From assembly GCA_963844885.1 (NCBI GenBank), contig CAWJQA010000012.1, positions 1,178,001 through 1,242,000 of the forward strand: 64,000 nucleotides of DNA. Direction: 5' to 3'. Positions 18,581 through 28,551 of the stretch are shown one piece after another; the stretch's first letter is position 1, and each line of letters begins with the position of its first letter. Made by a program: the position numbers and the translations under genes. Source of the DNA: DATMER01 sp963844885. Lineage in GTDB: Bacteria; Acidobacteriota; Thermoanaerobaculia; Multivoradales; UBA5704. A model generated the notes under the pieces. It saw nothing but the letters and a program-made list of their open reading frames with translations, was not told where the DNA came from and did not search any database.

Positions 18581-20023
18581 TTACGGGCAGGCGAAGGCGC
18601 TTGTGTCGAGCCTGGGCTGGAAGGCGGTGCCGGCCGGGTGGGTGCTGGTCCAGGTCTCGCCGGTGAGGGTGTCCTCGACCCGGACGTCCACCTGGACGTC
18701 GGTCAGGCCGGTCACGAAGACCCAGTAGCGGCTGTTGACGGCGCAGCCGTCGAGCACCTTGAGGGTCAGCTCCAGGTTGGTGGGGTTGAAGAACCAGAAG
18801 GCGCCGGTGTCGGAGGTCAGGGGGACGGCCTGGGCATCGCCTGCGGCGGTGGCGGTCTTCCAGGTGGCGGTGACGCGGAAACGCCCGCCCTGGAGGCAGA
18901 GGTTGGCAGGGCCGGGCAGGCAGGCGTTGGAGGCCTCGACGGCGCCGGAGTCGCAGCGGTCCGGCCGGGGCGCGCCGCGCTGGTCGGTGGCGGAGCAGCC
19001 TTCGGCCCAGTCGAGGGCCGGGCTGCCCGGCAGCGGCAGATGGGTGGGGGTGGGGCCGCCGTGGGCGCCGAGCGGGGAGAGCCTGGGGTCGAGCGGCGCC
19101 TGGAGGCTGCCGTGGCGGTCGTAGGCATCCGCGCCGCAGCCGTCGGCGACGCCGAAGACGTTGCCGCCGTTCGAGGTCGGCAGGCCGCCGCAGTCGGGGT
19201 TCTGGACTGCCGTGTTGCCGGCCACTACGGACCTCGCCATCCGGAAGGTGGTGTTGCACCCGTCGGCGCAGGCGATGTCGCTGAGGTGGATGCCGCCGGA
19301 CCGGAAGGCGCTGTTGCCGGTCACCGTGACGTTGAGGAAGACCTGGTCTTCGGGGTAGACCCTCATGCCGCCGCCCGACTCCGTGGCATGATTGCCGGAG
19401 ACCGTCACGTTCTCCAGGTGGGCGATCACCGCTTCGAGGCCGCCGCCGTCGATGTTGGCGGAGTTGCCGGAGATCGTCGAGTTTCGGATCGTGACGTCGA
19501 AGCCGTCCAGGCCGCCGCCCGAGTCGTCCGCGACGTTGCCGGTGACGAGGCAGTCCTCCAGGATCACGCTTCCCGCGATGCCGCCGCCGGTTCCGGGGAT
19601 GCGGACGGGGCTCGGCCGGATCCTGGCGTGGCCGTTGCGGATGGTGACGCCGTGGATCTCCAGCCGGGCGTCGCCGCGGACTTGCAGGACCCGGTCGATG
19701 CCGCCGCCGTCGAGGATGGTCACCGGCGCACCCTGGCCGAGCAGGATCAGGTCGTCGGAGACGTCGAGGTCGCCGGTGCTTCCGGAATCCTCGAAAGCGC
19801 CTTCGCGGGTCAGCGTATAGACGCCGGGGCCGAGGAGGATGGCATCGTCGCCGAGGATGGCGTTGGCCGCCCGGACGGCATCGCGCAGCGAGCAGTCGTC
19901 ATCGCAGGCGCCGTCGAAGGTGTCGGCGGTCTTGGTGACGTCGAAGACGGTGGCGTGGACCGCCGGAGCCATGAAGAAGATCGCGGCGGCGAGGGCGAGC
20001 AGCGAGATGTTTTTCCGGTTCAT
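18581..20023 (-). CDS. CSLREA-motif secreted beta-helix protein (copy 2)
   Basis: This 480-residue protein has a signal peptide (MNRKNISLLALAAAIFFMAP), the CSLREA box (DGACDDDCSLRDAVRAAN, with D for the usual E) and a beta-helix body. The anchor segment is TDQRGAPRPDRCDSGAVE, and the C-terminal domain is the shared type (LCLQGGRFRVTATW, GAFWFFNPTNLELTLKVLD, RYWVFVTGLTDVQV). Eleven bases separate it from copy 3, so the two are surely cotranscribed. Closest relatives by eye are copy 3 and the second module of copy 4. Function is unknown; the fold suggests a surface or secreted adhesin-like or carbohydrate-related role. Confidence 0.85.
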   Translation of the reverse strand: MNRKNISLLALAAAIFFMAPAVHATVFDVTKTADTFDGACDDDCSLRDAVRAANAILGDDAILLGPGVYTLTREGAFEDSGSTGDLDVSDDLILLGQGAPVTILDGGGIDRVLQVRGDARLEIHGVTIRNGHARIRPSPVRIPGTGGGIAGSVILEDCLVTGNVADDSGGGLDGFDVTIRNSTISGNSANIDGGGLEAVIAHLENVTVSGNHATESGGGMRVYPEDQVFLNVTVTGNSAFRSGGIHLSDIACADGCNTTFRMARSVVAGNTAVQNPDCGGLPTSNGGNVFGVADGCGADAYDRHGSLQAPLDPRLSPLGAHGGPTPTHLPLPGSPALDWAEGCSATDQRGAPRPDRCDSGAVEASNACLPGPANLCLQGGRFRVTATWKTATAAGDAQAVPLTSDTGAFWFFNPTNLELTLKVLDGCAVNSRYWVFVTGLTDVQVDVRVEDTLTGETWTSTHPAGTAFQPRLDTSAFACP

Positions 20024-20034
20024 CGGGCTCTCCC

Positions 20035-21534
20035 TCAGTGCGCTCCGCAGGTGTTGAAGGCGGCGGTGTCGGTGACCGTGGGGAACGGGATGCCGCGCTG
20101 GCTGCCGTACATCCAGGACTCTCCGGTGAGGGTGTCCTCGACCGTGATCTCGACGCCGGTGTCGGTCAGGCCGCCGGCGAAGACCCAGAAGCGGTCGTTG
20201 ACGCCGCAGCCGTCGAGCACCTTGATCTGGATCTCGAGGTTTTCCGGGCTGAAGAACCAGAAGGCGCCGGTGTCCGGAGTCAGCGGGACGGCCTGGGCCT
20301 CGCCCGAGTCGTCCAGGGTCGTCCAGCGCGCGGTGGCCTGGAACCGGCTGGCGGCGCCGAGGCAGAGGGTCCGCGAGTCGGGCTGGCAGCCCGGAACGCG
20401 CTCGACGGCGCCCGCGTCGCAGGCGGGGCTGCCGTCCCCGTCGCCGTCCGCAGGCCGGGGAAGCCCGCGCTGGTCGGCGCCGGAGCAGGTGGAGGCGGGA
20501 GCGAGATCGATCGCCGGGCTGCCTTCCAGGAGGGTGTGGGTCGGCGTCGGTCCGCCGTGGTCGCCCAGGAGGGAGAGCCGCGGGTCGAGCGGAGAGGCGG
20601 CGGTGCCGGCCCGGTCGATGACGCTCCGCGCGCAGCCCTCCCCGGCTCCGAAGACATTGGCGCCGCCGGCATGCCCGGCAGTCACGGTGGGACCGGCGCC
20701 GTAGCAGTCGGCTCCGATCTCCGCGGTGTTCCCGGCGATCAGCGAGGACTCCAGGGAGAATTCGCTCTCGCAGACGTCCGGGCAGTAGATCTCGGGGTCG
20801 CGGGCGATGCCCCCTCCCTCCCGTGCCTGATTGCCGGTGGCGGTGACGTGGCTCAGCGTGGAAATGTAGATGGGCAGGTAGGCTCCGCCTCCCTGGATGC
20901 GGGCGCGGTTTCCCGACAACGTCACGTTGGTCAGCGACACGGAGTAGAACGAAGAAAGCCCTCCGCCGAAGGTGGTCTCGTTGCCGGAGAAGGTCGAGTC
21001 CCGGACGATGAGGACGGTCGCCGACACGCCTCCTCCATAGCTGTCCGACCGGTTCCCGGCCACATGGCAGCCCACCAGGGTCAAGGCACCTTCGGCACGG
21101 ATGCCACCGCCCGTCCCCTCCTCGTCGAAGTACGGACCCTGCTGATCGGGCGCCCGGCCGTTGCGGATGGTGACGCCCCGCACCTCCAGGTTGACAGGGT
21201 CGGCATCCAACACCCGGTCGGTCCCGTTGCCGTCGAAGAGGGTGCGGCCGGCCCCGGCCCCCAGAATGAGGAGGTCGTCCCGGACGTCGAGGTCGCCGGA
21301 GACGGCGTTGCCTTCACGAGTCCCGATGCGGGTCAGCGCGTACGTCCCGGGGCCGGCGCGGATGACGTCCAGCCCTTTCCGGGCGTTGGCAGCGGTGACC
21401 GCCTCGCGCAGCGAGCAGTCGGTGTCGCAGGCGCCGTCGAGGGTGTCGGCGGTCTTGGTGACGATGAACACGTCGGCGCTCGCGGTCGCGGCAGACGCCA
21501 GAGTGAGCAGACCGGTGATCAGGAGCCGTTTCAT
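20035..21534 (-). CDS. CSLREA-motif secreted beta-helix protein (copy 3)
   Basis: The product has 499 residues from the ATG at 21534. The signal peptide is MKRLLITGLLTLASAATASA, and the CSLREA box is CDTDCSLREAVTAAN. The beta-helix body has NATTFGGGL-type turns (e.g. NETTFGGGLSSFYSVSLTN), then the anchor segment ADQRGLPRP...CDAGAVE and the shared C-terminal domain (FWFFSPENLEIQIKVLDGCG, WVFAGGLTDTGVEITVED). The ATG overlaps the stop of copy 4 by 4 bases, which indicates translational coupling. The longer in-frame ORF upstream is a shadow of copy 4. Confidence 0.85.
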   Translation of the reverse strand: MKRLLITGLLTLASAATASADVFIVTKTADTLDGACDTDCSLREAVTAANARKGLDVIRAGPGTYALTRIGTREGNAVSGDLDVRDDLLILGAGAGRTLFDGNGTDRVLDADPVNLEVRGVTIRNGRAPDQQGPYFDEEGTGGGIRAEGALTLVGCHVAGNRSDSYGGGVSATVLIVRDSTFSGNETTFGGGLSSFYSVSLTNVTLSGNRARIQGGGAYLPIYISTLSHVTATGNQAREGGGIARDPEIYCPDVCESEFSLESSLIAGNTAEIGADCYGAGPTVTAGHAGGANVFGAGEGCARSVIDRAGTAASPLDPRLSLLGDHGGPTPTHTLLEGSPAIDLAPASTCSGADQRGLPRPADGDGDGSPACDAGAVERVPGCQPDSRTLCLGAASRFQATARWTTLDDSGEAQAVPLTPDTGAFWFFSPENLEIQIKVLDGCGVNDRFWVFAGGLTDTGVEITVEDTLTGESWMYGSQRGIPFPTVTDTAAFNTCGAH

Positions 21535-24449
21535 GGGGCCTCCGGGCAGACGTCGAGGGCGTTGGTGTCCAGGCGGGGCTGGAGCGGCGCGCCGGCCGGG
21601 TGGGTGCTGGTCCAGGTCTTGCCTGTGAAGGTGTCCTCGACCGTGACCTCGACGCCGACGTCGGTCAGGCCGCTCAGGAAGACCCAGAAGCGGTCGTTGA
21701 CGCCGCAGCCGTCGAGCACCTTGAGGGTCAGCTCCAGGTTGGAAGGATTGAAAAACCAGAAGACCCCGCTGTCGAGAGCGAGGGGGAGGGATTGGCCGTC
21801 GCCGGATTCTCCCCGCACAGCCCACCGGGCGGTCGCCCGGAAGCGGTCGCCCCTACCCAGGCAGAGGGTGGTGGCGTCGGGCTGGCAGCCCGGGAGGCGC
21901 TCGACGGCACCGGCGTCGCACAGGCCGGCCGGCCGGAGCCGGCCGCGCTGGTCGGCGGCGAGGCAGCCGGAGACGGGCGCGATGTCGATCGCCGGGCTGC
22001 CCGCGAGCAGGGCGTGCGTCGGCGTCGGGCCGCCGTGATCGCCGAGCGGGGTGAGCTTCGGATCGAGAGGAGAAGCGGGCGTGCCGGCGCGGTCGGTGAG
22101 GCCGATGTAGCAGCCGCCGGCGTCGATGCCGAACACGTTGGCGCCGCCGCCGCCCAAGCCGAAGCAGTCGGGGCCTTCCGTAGCGGTGTTGCCAGCCACG
22201 ATCGAGTTGATCATGGAGAAGTCGGTGCGGCAGACGCTCGACGGACAGGTCGCGGAGCCGACCCAGAGGCCGCCGCCCTGGGGCGCGCTGTTGCCGGTGA
22301 TCGTGACGGCGTTCAGCTCCTGATCGTAGGCGTCGATGATCACGCCGCCGCCGGCGGTCGTCGCATGGTTTCCGGAAACGGTGACGTTGGTGAGCCGCAG
22401 CATGGACGCGAAGCCGACGCCTCCGCCCAGGTCCGCCTGGTTGTCCGAGACCGTGGTGTCGCGGGCGGTGACGGCGTCGCCGGCGATGCCGCCGCCCCAG
22501 GCGTCGGCCCGGTTGCCGGTGACCAGGCAGCCCACCAGGGTGAGGTCGCCGCCGTTGACGCCGCCTCCCTCTCCGGAGTCGCGGTGGGCCACGGCCTCGG
22601 CGCGGCCGTTGCGCAGGGTGGCGCCGTGGATCTCCAGGGAGCTGTTCACGGGGCCGGTCTCCAGGACGCGGTCGAGGCCGCCGCCGTCGATCACGGTGCG
22701 CCCGGCGCCCGCCCCCAGGATCACCAGGTGGCCGGTGGCGTCGAGGTCGCCGGTGGCGTTGCCGTCCTCGCCGCGGCCGGGCCGGCTCAGAGTATAGATA
22801 CTGGAGTCGAGGACGATCACCTCGAGGCCGGCCCGGGCGTTGGACGCGGCCACGGCCTCGCGCAGCGAGCAGTCGAGATCGCAGGCGCCGTCGAGGGTGT
22901 CCTCTCCCTTGGTGGGAATGATGACCGCCGAGATCGGGGCGACCTCCAGGGCGCCCGGGATGTCCGGCATGCCCGGCGCTCCGGGCGGGTGGCAGGCGTC
23001 CAGCGCCGAGGTGTCGAGCCGGGGCTCGTAGGTGACCCCGGCCGGATGGCTGTGGGTCCAGGATTTGCCGGTGAAGAGGTCGTCCACCCGCAGCTCGACC
23101 CCGCGGTCGGTCAGGCCGCTGGAGAACACCCACCAGCGGTCGTTGACGCCGCAGCCGTCGAGGATCTTGACCACCAGCTCGAGGTTGTCCGGCGAGAAGA
23201 ACCAGTAGCTGCCGGTGTCGTCCGTGAGCGGGACGGCGGACGCCGCGGCGCCGGCTCCATTGGGGCCGGACCACGAGGCGGTGACGCGGAAGCGTCCGTC
23301 CTGGAGGCAGAGGACGGGGCCGCCCGGAAGGCACGCGGCGTGGAGGGGTTTCTCCACCGCGCCGGCCTCGCAGGGCACGCTCCTCGCCTGGCCGAGCTGG
23401 TCGCCCGGCGTGCAGGCGGCGGCCGGCACGAGGTCGATCGCCGGGCTGCCGGGCAGGAGGGCGTGGGCCGGAGTCGGCCCACCTTGGCCGGCAAGGGGCC
23501 CGAGCTTCGGGTCGAGCGGCGCGGCTCCGGTGCCCGTGCGGTCGAGCGGTGTGGGGAAGCAGCCGTCCTCGACCCCGATCACGTTGGAGCCCGCGGAGAA
23601 CCCGCGGTAGCAGTCGGGCTCGGCGGGCGCGGTGTTGCCGGCCACGATCGAGCCCCGGAGGCCGGCCTCGTAGACGGTGGGATTGGGCGCGACGACGGCG
23701 TAGATCCCGCCGCCGCTCTGGCCGGCCTGGTTGGCCGTGATGGTGGCGCCCGCGATCCCCGGCGAGAGCTCCTCGGGATAGTAGAGGCCGCCGCCCGCCA
23801 GGCCCGCGGAGTTGCCGGAGACCGTGGAGCCCACCAGCCGGAAGAACCGGCTGGAGGCGAGGCCGCCGCCGTTCGCGTCCGCCCGGTTGTCCGCCAGCGT
23901 GCTCTCGAGCACCATGGCCAGGCCCGAGGTCTCGATCATCAGGCCGCCGCCGTCGGACCCGGCGGCACGGTTGCCGGAGATCACGCTACGCCGGACGACG
24001 AAGTTGTAGGCGAGCTTCGCGGCACGGGCGTAGGCGCCGCCGCCGGGTCCGTTCGAAAGACCGTTCCGGACGGTCACGCCGAAGATCTCGGTCTCCGCCC
24101 GGACGTCGAGCACCCGGTCGGTGCCGTTGCCGTCGACGATCGTGCTGCCGGCCCCCGCGCCCACCAGGATGAGCGGATCGTTGACGTCGAGGTCGCCGGT
24201 GGTGTTCTGGTCCTCGCCCGAGCGGACGCGGGTGAGGGTATAGACGCCGGCCGGCAGCTCGATCACGTCGGTGTCTTCAGCCATGTTGGCCGCGGCGACC
24301 GCCTCCCGCAGCGAGCAGTCGTAAGGATCGCAGGCGCCGTCGAGGGTGTCGGCGGTCTTGGTGACGGTGAAGACGGCGGCGCCGGAGGGGGTTGCCGAAA
24401 GGACGAGAGCGAGGAGGAACGGCGGGGTGAGGCGAGCGGCTTTTTTCAA
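21531..24449 (-). CDS. Double-module CSLREA protein (copies 4a+4b fused)
   Basis: This 972-residue protein contains two complete CSLREA modules. Module a has a signal peptide (KKAARLTPPFLLALVLSAT), CSLREA box CDPYDCSLREAVAAAN, beta-helix and C-terminal domain ending near LDTSALDACHPP. A linker PGAPGMPDIPGALE leads to module b, which starts at VIIPTKGEDTLDGACD with its own CSLREA box (CDLDCSLREAVAASN) but no signal peptide. It looks like a tandem gene duplication fused by loss of the intervening stop and signal sequence. The start is TTG with GGAGG upstream. This is the first gene of the four-gene operon, with the hairpin array upstream. Confidence 0.85.
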   Translation of the reverse strand: MKKAARLTPPFLLALVLSATPSGAAVFTVTKTADTLDGACDPYDCSLREAVAAANMAEDTDVIELPAGVYTLTRVRSGEDQNTTGDLDVNDPLILVGAGAGSTIVDGNGTDRVLDVRAETEIFGVTVRNGLSNGPGGGAYARAAKLAYNFVVRRSVISGNRAAGSDGGGLMIETSGLAMVLESTLADNRADANGGGLASSRFFRLVGSTVSGNSAGLAGGGLYYPEELSPGIAGATITANQAGQSGGGIYAVVAPNPTVYEAGLRGSIVAGNTAPAEPDCYRGFSAGSNVIGVEDGCFPTPLDRTGTGAAPLDPKLGPLAGQGGPTPAHALLPGSPAIDLVPAAACTPGDQLGQARSVPCEAGAVEKPLHAACLPGGPVLCLQDGRFRVTASWSGPNGAGAAASAVPLTDDTGSYWFFSPDNLELVVKILDGCGVNDRWWVFSSGLTDRGVELRVDDLFTGKSWTHSHPAGVTYEPRLDTSALDACHPPGAPGMPDIPGALEVAPISAVIIPTKGEDTLDGACDLDCSLREAVAASNARAGLEVIVLDSSIYTLSRPGRGEDGNATGDLDATGHLVILGAGAGRTVIDGGGLDRVLETGPVNSSLEIHGATLRNGRAEAVAHRDSGEGGGVNGGDLTLVGCLVTGNRADAWGGGIAGDAVTARDTTVSDNQADLGGGVGFASMLRLTNVTVSGNHATTAGGGVIIDAYDQELNAVTITGNSAPQGGGLWVGSATCPSSVCRTDFSMINSIVAGNTATEGPDCFGLGGGGANVFGIDAGGCYIGLTDRAGTPASPLDPKLTPLGDHGGPTPTHALLAGSPAIDIAPVSGCLAADQRGRLRPAGLCDAGAVERLPGCQPDATTLCLGRGDRFRATARWAVRGESGDGQSLPLALDSGVFWFFNPSNLELTLKVLDGCGVNDRFWVFLSGLTDVGVEVTVEDTFTGKTWTSTHPAGAPLQPRLDTNALDVCPEAP

Positions 24450-24529
24450 GGGGTTCTTCCTCCAGGGGCCTCCAGGTCCGGCGACGGCGACCCTTCTAAG
24501 ATGTCACAACCGGGGTTTTCGTTTCTCGG

Positions 24530-24681
24530 ACCCGAGGTCATCCCCTGAGATTTCGGCTCGAAATCTCAGACCCCGAGGCCGTCCCCTGAGATTTTGGCTC
24601 GAAATCTCAGACCCCGAGGCCATCCCCTGAGATTTTGGCTCGAAATCTCAGACCCCGAGGCCGTCCCCTGAGATTTCGGCT
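24530..24681. repeat. 41-bp tandem array of hairpin units (4 copies)
   Basis: Four units repeat every 41 bp (matching points at 24546, 24587, 24628 and 24669). In the first three each unit contains a perfect 9-bp inverted repeat, CTGAGATTT and AAATCTCAG, with a 7-base loop; the fourth lacks the right arm. The array fills the divergent intergenic region between the CSLREA operon and the PIG-L gene. It could fold as three consecutive hairpins in RNA or act as phased dyads in DNA. Confidence 0.9.
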
Positions 24682-24768
24682 TCCGGGCGCCCCTGGGAGC
24701 GGGATGCTAGACTTCCCGGCTACCCCCGCAGGCAGGGGGGGGGCTTCCACTTTTCCCCGGAGACTCAG

Positions 24769-27391
24769 ATGACACCCCGGAACGCGTATCGCCGCTCTGT
24801 CCTTCTCTTGATGCTCGCTCTCGCGGGATTCGCCCCGGCCCGCGTATCACCGCAGGCCGGCCCGGTCGGCCCGCCGGCTCTGGAGCCGGCGTCCACCGGC
24901 GGCGCCGCCGTCGTGGACCGGGCCCTGGCCAAGCTCTCGACCCACAGGCGTCTGCTGGTCATCGCGGCCCATCCGGACGATGAGGACACCTCGCTCCTGA
25001 CGCTGGTCTCGCGCGGCATGGGCGGCGAGTCGGCGTACCTCTCCATGAGCCGTGGCGAGGGGGGCCAGAACCTGATCGGCCGCGAGCTGGGCGTGGACCT
25101 GGGGCTGATCCGCTCCCGCGAGCTGCTGGCGGCGCGCGGCGTGGACGGCGGACGGCAGTTTTTCACCCGCGCCTTCGACTTCGGCTACACCCGGTCGGTG
25201 GAAGAGACCCTCCGCCTCTGGCCGAAGGAGTCGCTCCTCGAAGACACCGTGCGGGTGATCCGGCGCTTCAAGCCGCAGGTGATCGTCTCGATCTTCCCCG
25301 GCCAGCCGCACCCGAACCATGGCCAGCACCAGGCGGCCGGAGTGGTGGCCCACGAGGCGTTCCCGCTGGCCGGCGATCCGCAGGCCCTGCCGCAGCTCGC
25401 CGAGGAAGGCCTCCTCCCTGGACGCCCCAGGCGCTCTACCGCTCCGGCTGGTTCAATCCGCCGCCGGAAGCCGTCACGCTGCCCATCGGCGGCGTGGACC
25501 CCTTCGCCGGCCGGTCGTTCTATCAGATCGCCATGGCGAGCCGCAGCATGCACCGCTCCCAGGACATGGGGCTGCTGCTGGAGCTCGGACCGAAGGACAC
25601 GCGCGTCGTCCCGGAAGCGGGCGCTGCTCTGGATGCCAAGGAGCTGTTTTCCGGCATCGACACCCGCCTGGCCGGCATCGCCGCGACGGTCGCCGACCCC
25701 GAGCGGCGGCGCCACGCCGCGGACGACCTCGACGCGGCGCAGGCCGCGGCCGAGCGGACGCGGGCGGCGCTGGCTCCCGCCAGCCTGGACAAGGCCGTGC
25801 CCGGGTTCGTCGAGATCCTGGGCCACCTGCGCGCGGCCGCGGCTTTCCTGGACCGCCGGAGGAGCGGCCGGTCCGCGAGCTGATCGCCGAGAAGATCGGC
25901 GTCGCCGAAGCCGGCCTCACCGCCGCCGCGGGGATCGCCCTCGATGCCACCACCGAGCGCGAGGCGCTGACCGGCGGCGAGACGTTCCCGGTCCAGGCCC
26001 TGCTCTGGAACAGCGGCGGGCGGGAGGTCGCCAAGGCCGACGTAGAGCTGGTTCCATCCGCGGAGTGGGGCGGCGCCAACGTCACCGCCGCCGCCCAGGA
26101 CGCCGCTCCCGGAGCGCTGGCGAAGTGGGACCTTCAAGCACCGGTGCCGGCCGGCGCCGCGGTCACGGCGCCCTACTTCCTGAGGAAGCCGCTCGCCGGC
26201 GATCTCTACGACTGGTCCGGCGCCGCGCCCGCGGAGCGCGGCGAGCCGTTCGGTCCGCCGGTTCTGGTGGCCCGCTTCTCCTTCGCCGTGGACGGCGTGC
26301 CGGTCACCCTGGAGCGCGAGGTGGTCCACCGCCACCGCGACCAGGCGCTGGGCGAGATCCGCCGGCCGCTGCGGGTGGTGCCGCGCGTGGAGGTCTCGGT
26401 GGCGGACGAGCTGCTGATCTGGCCGGTAGCCCGCAAGGAGCCCAGGCGGCTGCAGGTGACGCTGGAGTCCCACGCCGCCCAGGCGGTCCGCGGCCGGCTG
26501 GAAGCCTCGGAGCGGAGCGGGCTGGGCGCCGGTCGAGCCGGTGGCCTTCGCGCTGGAGCCCGGAGAGGAGAAGGTCGTGGAGATCTCGCTCCGTCCCGCC
26601 GCGGGACTCGCGCCCGGCCGCTACCGCGTCGGGCTGGCCGCGGTGCTGACGAAGACGGTAGCCGGTACGACAGCGCCGCGCCGGTGATCGACTACCCGCA
26701 CATCCGCCCCACGCCGCACCCGAAGCCGGCGGCCGTGGCGGTGAGCGCCGCCGACATCGAGCTGCCGCCGCTCAAAAGGGTCGGCTACATCCGCGGCGCC
26801 TCGGACCGGGTGCCGGAATTCCTCCTCCAGGCCGGGGTCCCGCTGGAGCTCCTCGGTCCCCACGAGCTGCTCGAGGGCGACCTGACCCACTACGACGCGA
26901 TCGTGGTCGGCAGCCGGGCCTACGAGACCGATGCGGCGCTGGCGCAGGCCAACCACCGTCTCCTGGACTACACCCGGGCGGGCGGCCTGGTGATCGTCCA
27001 GTACCAGCAGTACCCGTTCATCGACGGGAAGTTCGCGCCGTTCGCCATGGACATCGCGAAGCCGCACGACCGGATCACCGACGAGACCGCGGCGGCGACG
27101 GTGCTCGACCCCGCGAGCCCGGTCTTCACGACGCCGAACAAGATCGGCCCGCAGGACTGGGACGGCTGGGTGCAGGAGCGCGGCCTCTACTTCGCGCACA
27201 CCTGGGATCCGGCCTTCGTGCCGCTCCTGGCCTTCACGGACCCGGACCAGCCGGAGATGCGCGGCGGCCTGCTGGTGGCGCGGCTCGGGAAAGGGCACTA
27301 CGTGTACACCGGGCTCTCCTTCTTCCGGCAGCTTCCGGCGGGCGTGCCGGGGGCGTACCGGCTGTTCGCGAATCTGTTGGCGCTGAAGTAA
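24769..27391 (+). pseudogene. PIG-L/LmbE-family deacetylase, four frameshifts
   Basis: Read across four single-base indels, this encodes about 874 residues. There is a signal peptide, then the LmbE metal-site segment VIAAHPDDEDTSLL with a second histidine motif PHPNHGQHQ (about residue 185). A long middle region has NPCBM/NEW3-like beta domains, and a glutamine-amidotransferase-like C-terminal domain (YDAIVVGSRAYETDAALA) ends in GHYVYTGLSFFRQLP. The family hydrolyses N-acetyl groups from sugars or thiols using zinc. Inferred indels: loss in the C run at 25416-25418, loss near 25853, extra G at 26519-26521, loss near 26650. The net change restores an exact codon count and no in-frame stop interrupts the pieces, so sequencing error is at least as likely as decay. 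Confidence 0.75.
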
Positions 27392-27399
27392 AGGACAAG

Positions 27400-27484
27400 G
27401 ACCCAAAGGACACAAGGGACCTAAACGACACAAAGGACGTCCTTTGTCCTTGATGTCCTTTGAGTCCTTTACGTCCTTTGGGTC
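27400..27484. repeat. 85-bp inverted array of 9-bp AAAGGAC / GTCCTTT units
   Basis: The left half has GGAC boxes about every 9 bases (27399, 27408, 27417, 27435) and the right half has GTCC boxes every 9 bases (27446, 27455, 27464, 27473). The halves are reverse complements around 27438/27439, and the outermost 12 bases of each arm match perfectly. It lies between the PIG-L stop and the SBP start and may serve as a terminator. Confidence 0.75.
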
Positions 27485-27509
27485 TTCCGGGGTAAGATCC
27501 GCCCCGGCC

Positions 27510-28542
27510 ATGAAAACCACCCGGCTCCTCTGCGCCCTCGCGGCGTTGTCTCTCTCAGGTTGTGGCGACGGCCGCACTCCGCTGGTGGTCTACTCGCCGC
27601 ACGGCGGCGACCTCCTCTCCCTCATGGAGAAGAGCTTCGAGGCCAGCCATCCCAAGATCGACGTCCGCTGGCTCGACATGGGCTCGCAGGACGTCTACGA
27701 CCGGATCAAGTCCGAGGCCGCCAACCCCCAGGCCGACATCTGGTATGGCGGGCCGCAGACGATCCTCGGCCGCGCCTCCCGGGAAGGCCTTCTCGCTCCT
27801 TACCGGCCGCGGTGGGCGGACGCCATTTCTCCTGAAGGCCGCGGGCCCGGGGGATCTCTACTTCGCGTCGTACCTCACCGCCCCGGTCCTGGTCTACAAC
27901 TCCAAAGCCGTCTCCGATCAGGACGCGCCGCACGACTGGGACGACCTCCTCGACCCGAAGTGGAAGGGGAAGATCCTGATGCGCGACCCGCTCGCCAGCG
28001 GCACGATGCGCACCGTCTTCGGCATGGTCCTCTCCCGCTCCGTGAAGGAGACCGGCAGCCCGGACCGCGGCTTCGACTGGCTCCGCCGGCTCGACGGCCA
28101 GACCAAGGAATATCTCCAGCAGCCGGCGCTCATGATCGAGAAGCTGAACCGCCAGGAGGGCCTCGTCACCATCTGGGAGCTCACCGACCTCCTCTGGCAG
28201 CGCAAGCGCGGATCGCCTCTCGCCTTCCACTTCCCGGCGAGCGGCACGCCGGTGATCGACGACTCCCTCGGGCTCGTCAAGGGCGCGCGCCACCCCGAGG
28301 AGGCCAAGGCGTTCATCGAATTCGTCGGCAGCCCGGAAGGCCAGGCGCTGGCGGCGCGCGACGCCTTCCGCCTGCCGGCCCGCACCGACATGCCTTCCGA
28401 TCAGCTTCCCGCGTGGGCCCAGGACGTGCTCCGGGAGTGGAAGCCCGCTCCGGTCGACTGGGATCTCGTCGACCAGAACAGCCAGGAGTGGATGGCCACC
28501 TGGGATCGGACGATCCGCGGGAAAGGCGCAGGTACCGAGTAG
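27510..28542 (+). pseudogene. ABC importer substrate-binding lipoprotein, one frameshift
   Basis: With one extra G removed from the G5 run at 27849-27853, this encodes 343 residues. It begins with a lipoprotein signal (MKTTRLLCALAALSLSGCGD, lipobox LSGC). It then follows the Fe3+/2-aminoethylphosphonate/thiamine-type periplasmic binding fold: VVYSPHGGDLLSLMEKSFEA, ADIWYGGPQ, YFASYLTAPVLVYN, KWKGKILMRDP. It precedes the matching ATPase and permease, so it is the binding component of this importer. Ferric iron is a common substrate for this group but cannot be proved here. All parts are otherwise intact, which argues for a sequence error. Confidence 0.75.
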
Positions 28543-28551
28543 ACCCCCGAC

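Noticed and set aside
17090..24548. Plus-strand ORFs of 666-1,204 codons across the CSLREA genes
   Set aside because: Gly/Ala/Val/Arg-rich shadows of minus-strand beta-helix genes, with no domain pattern of their own.
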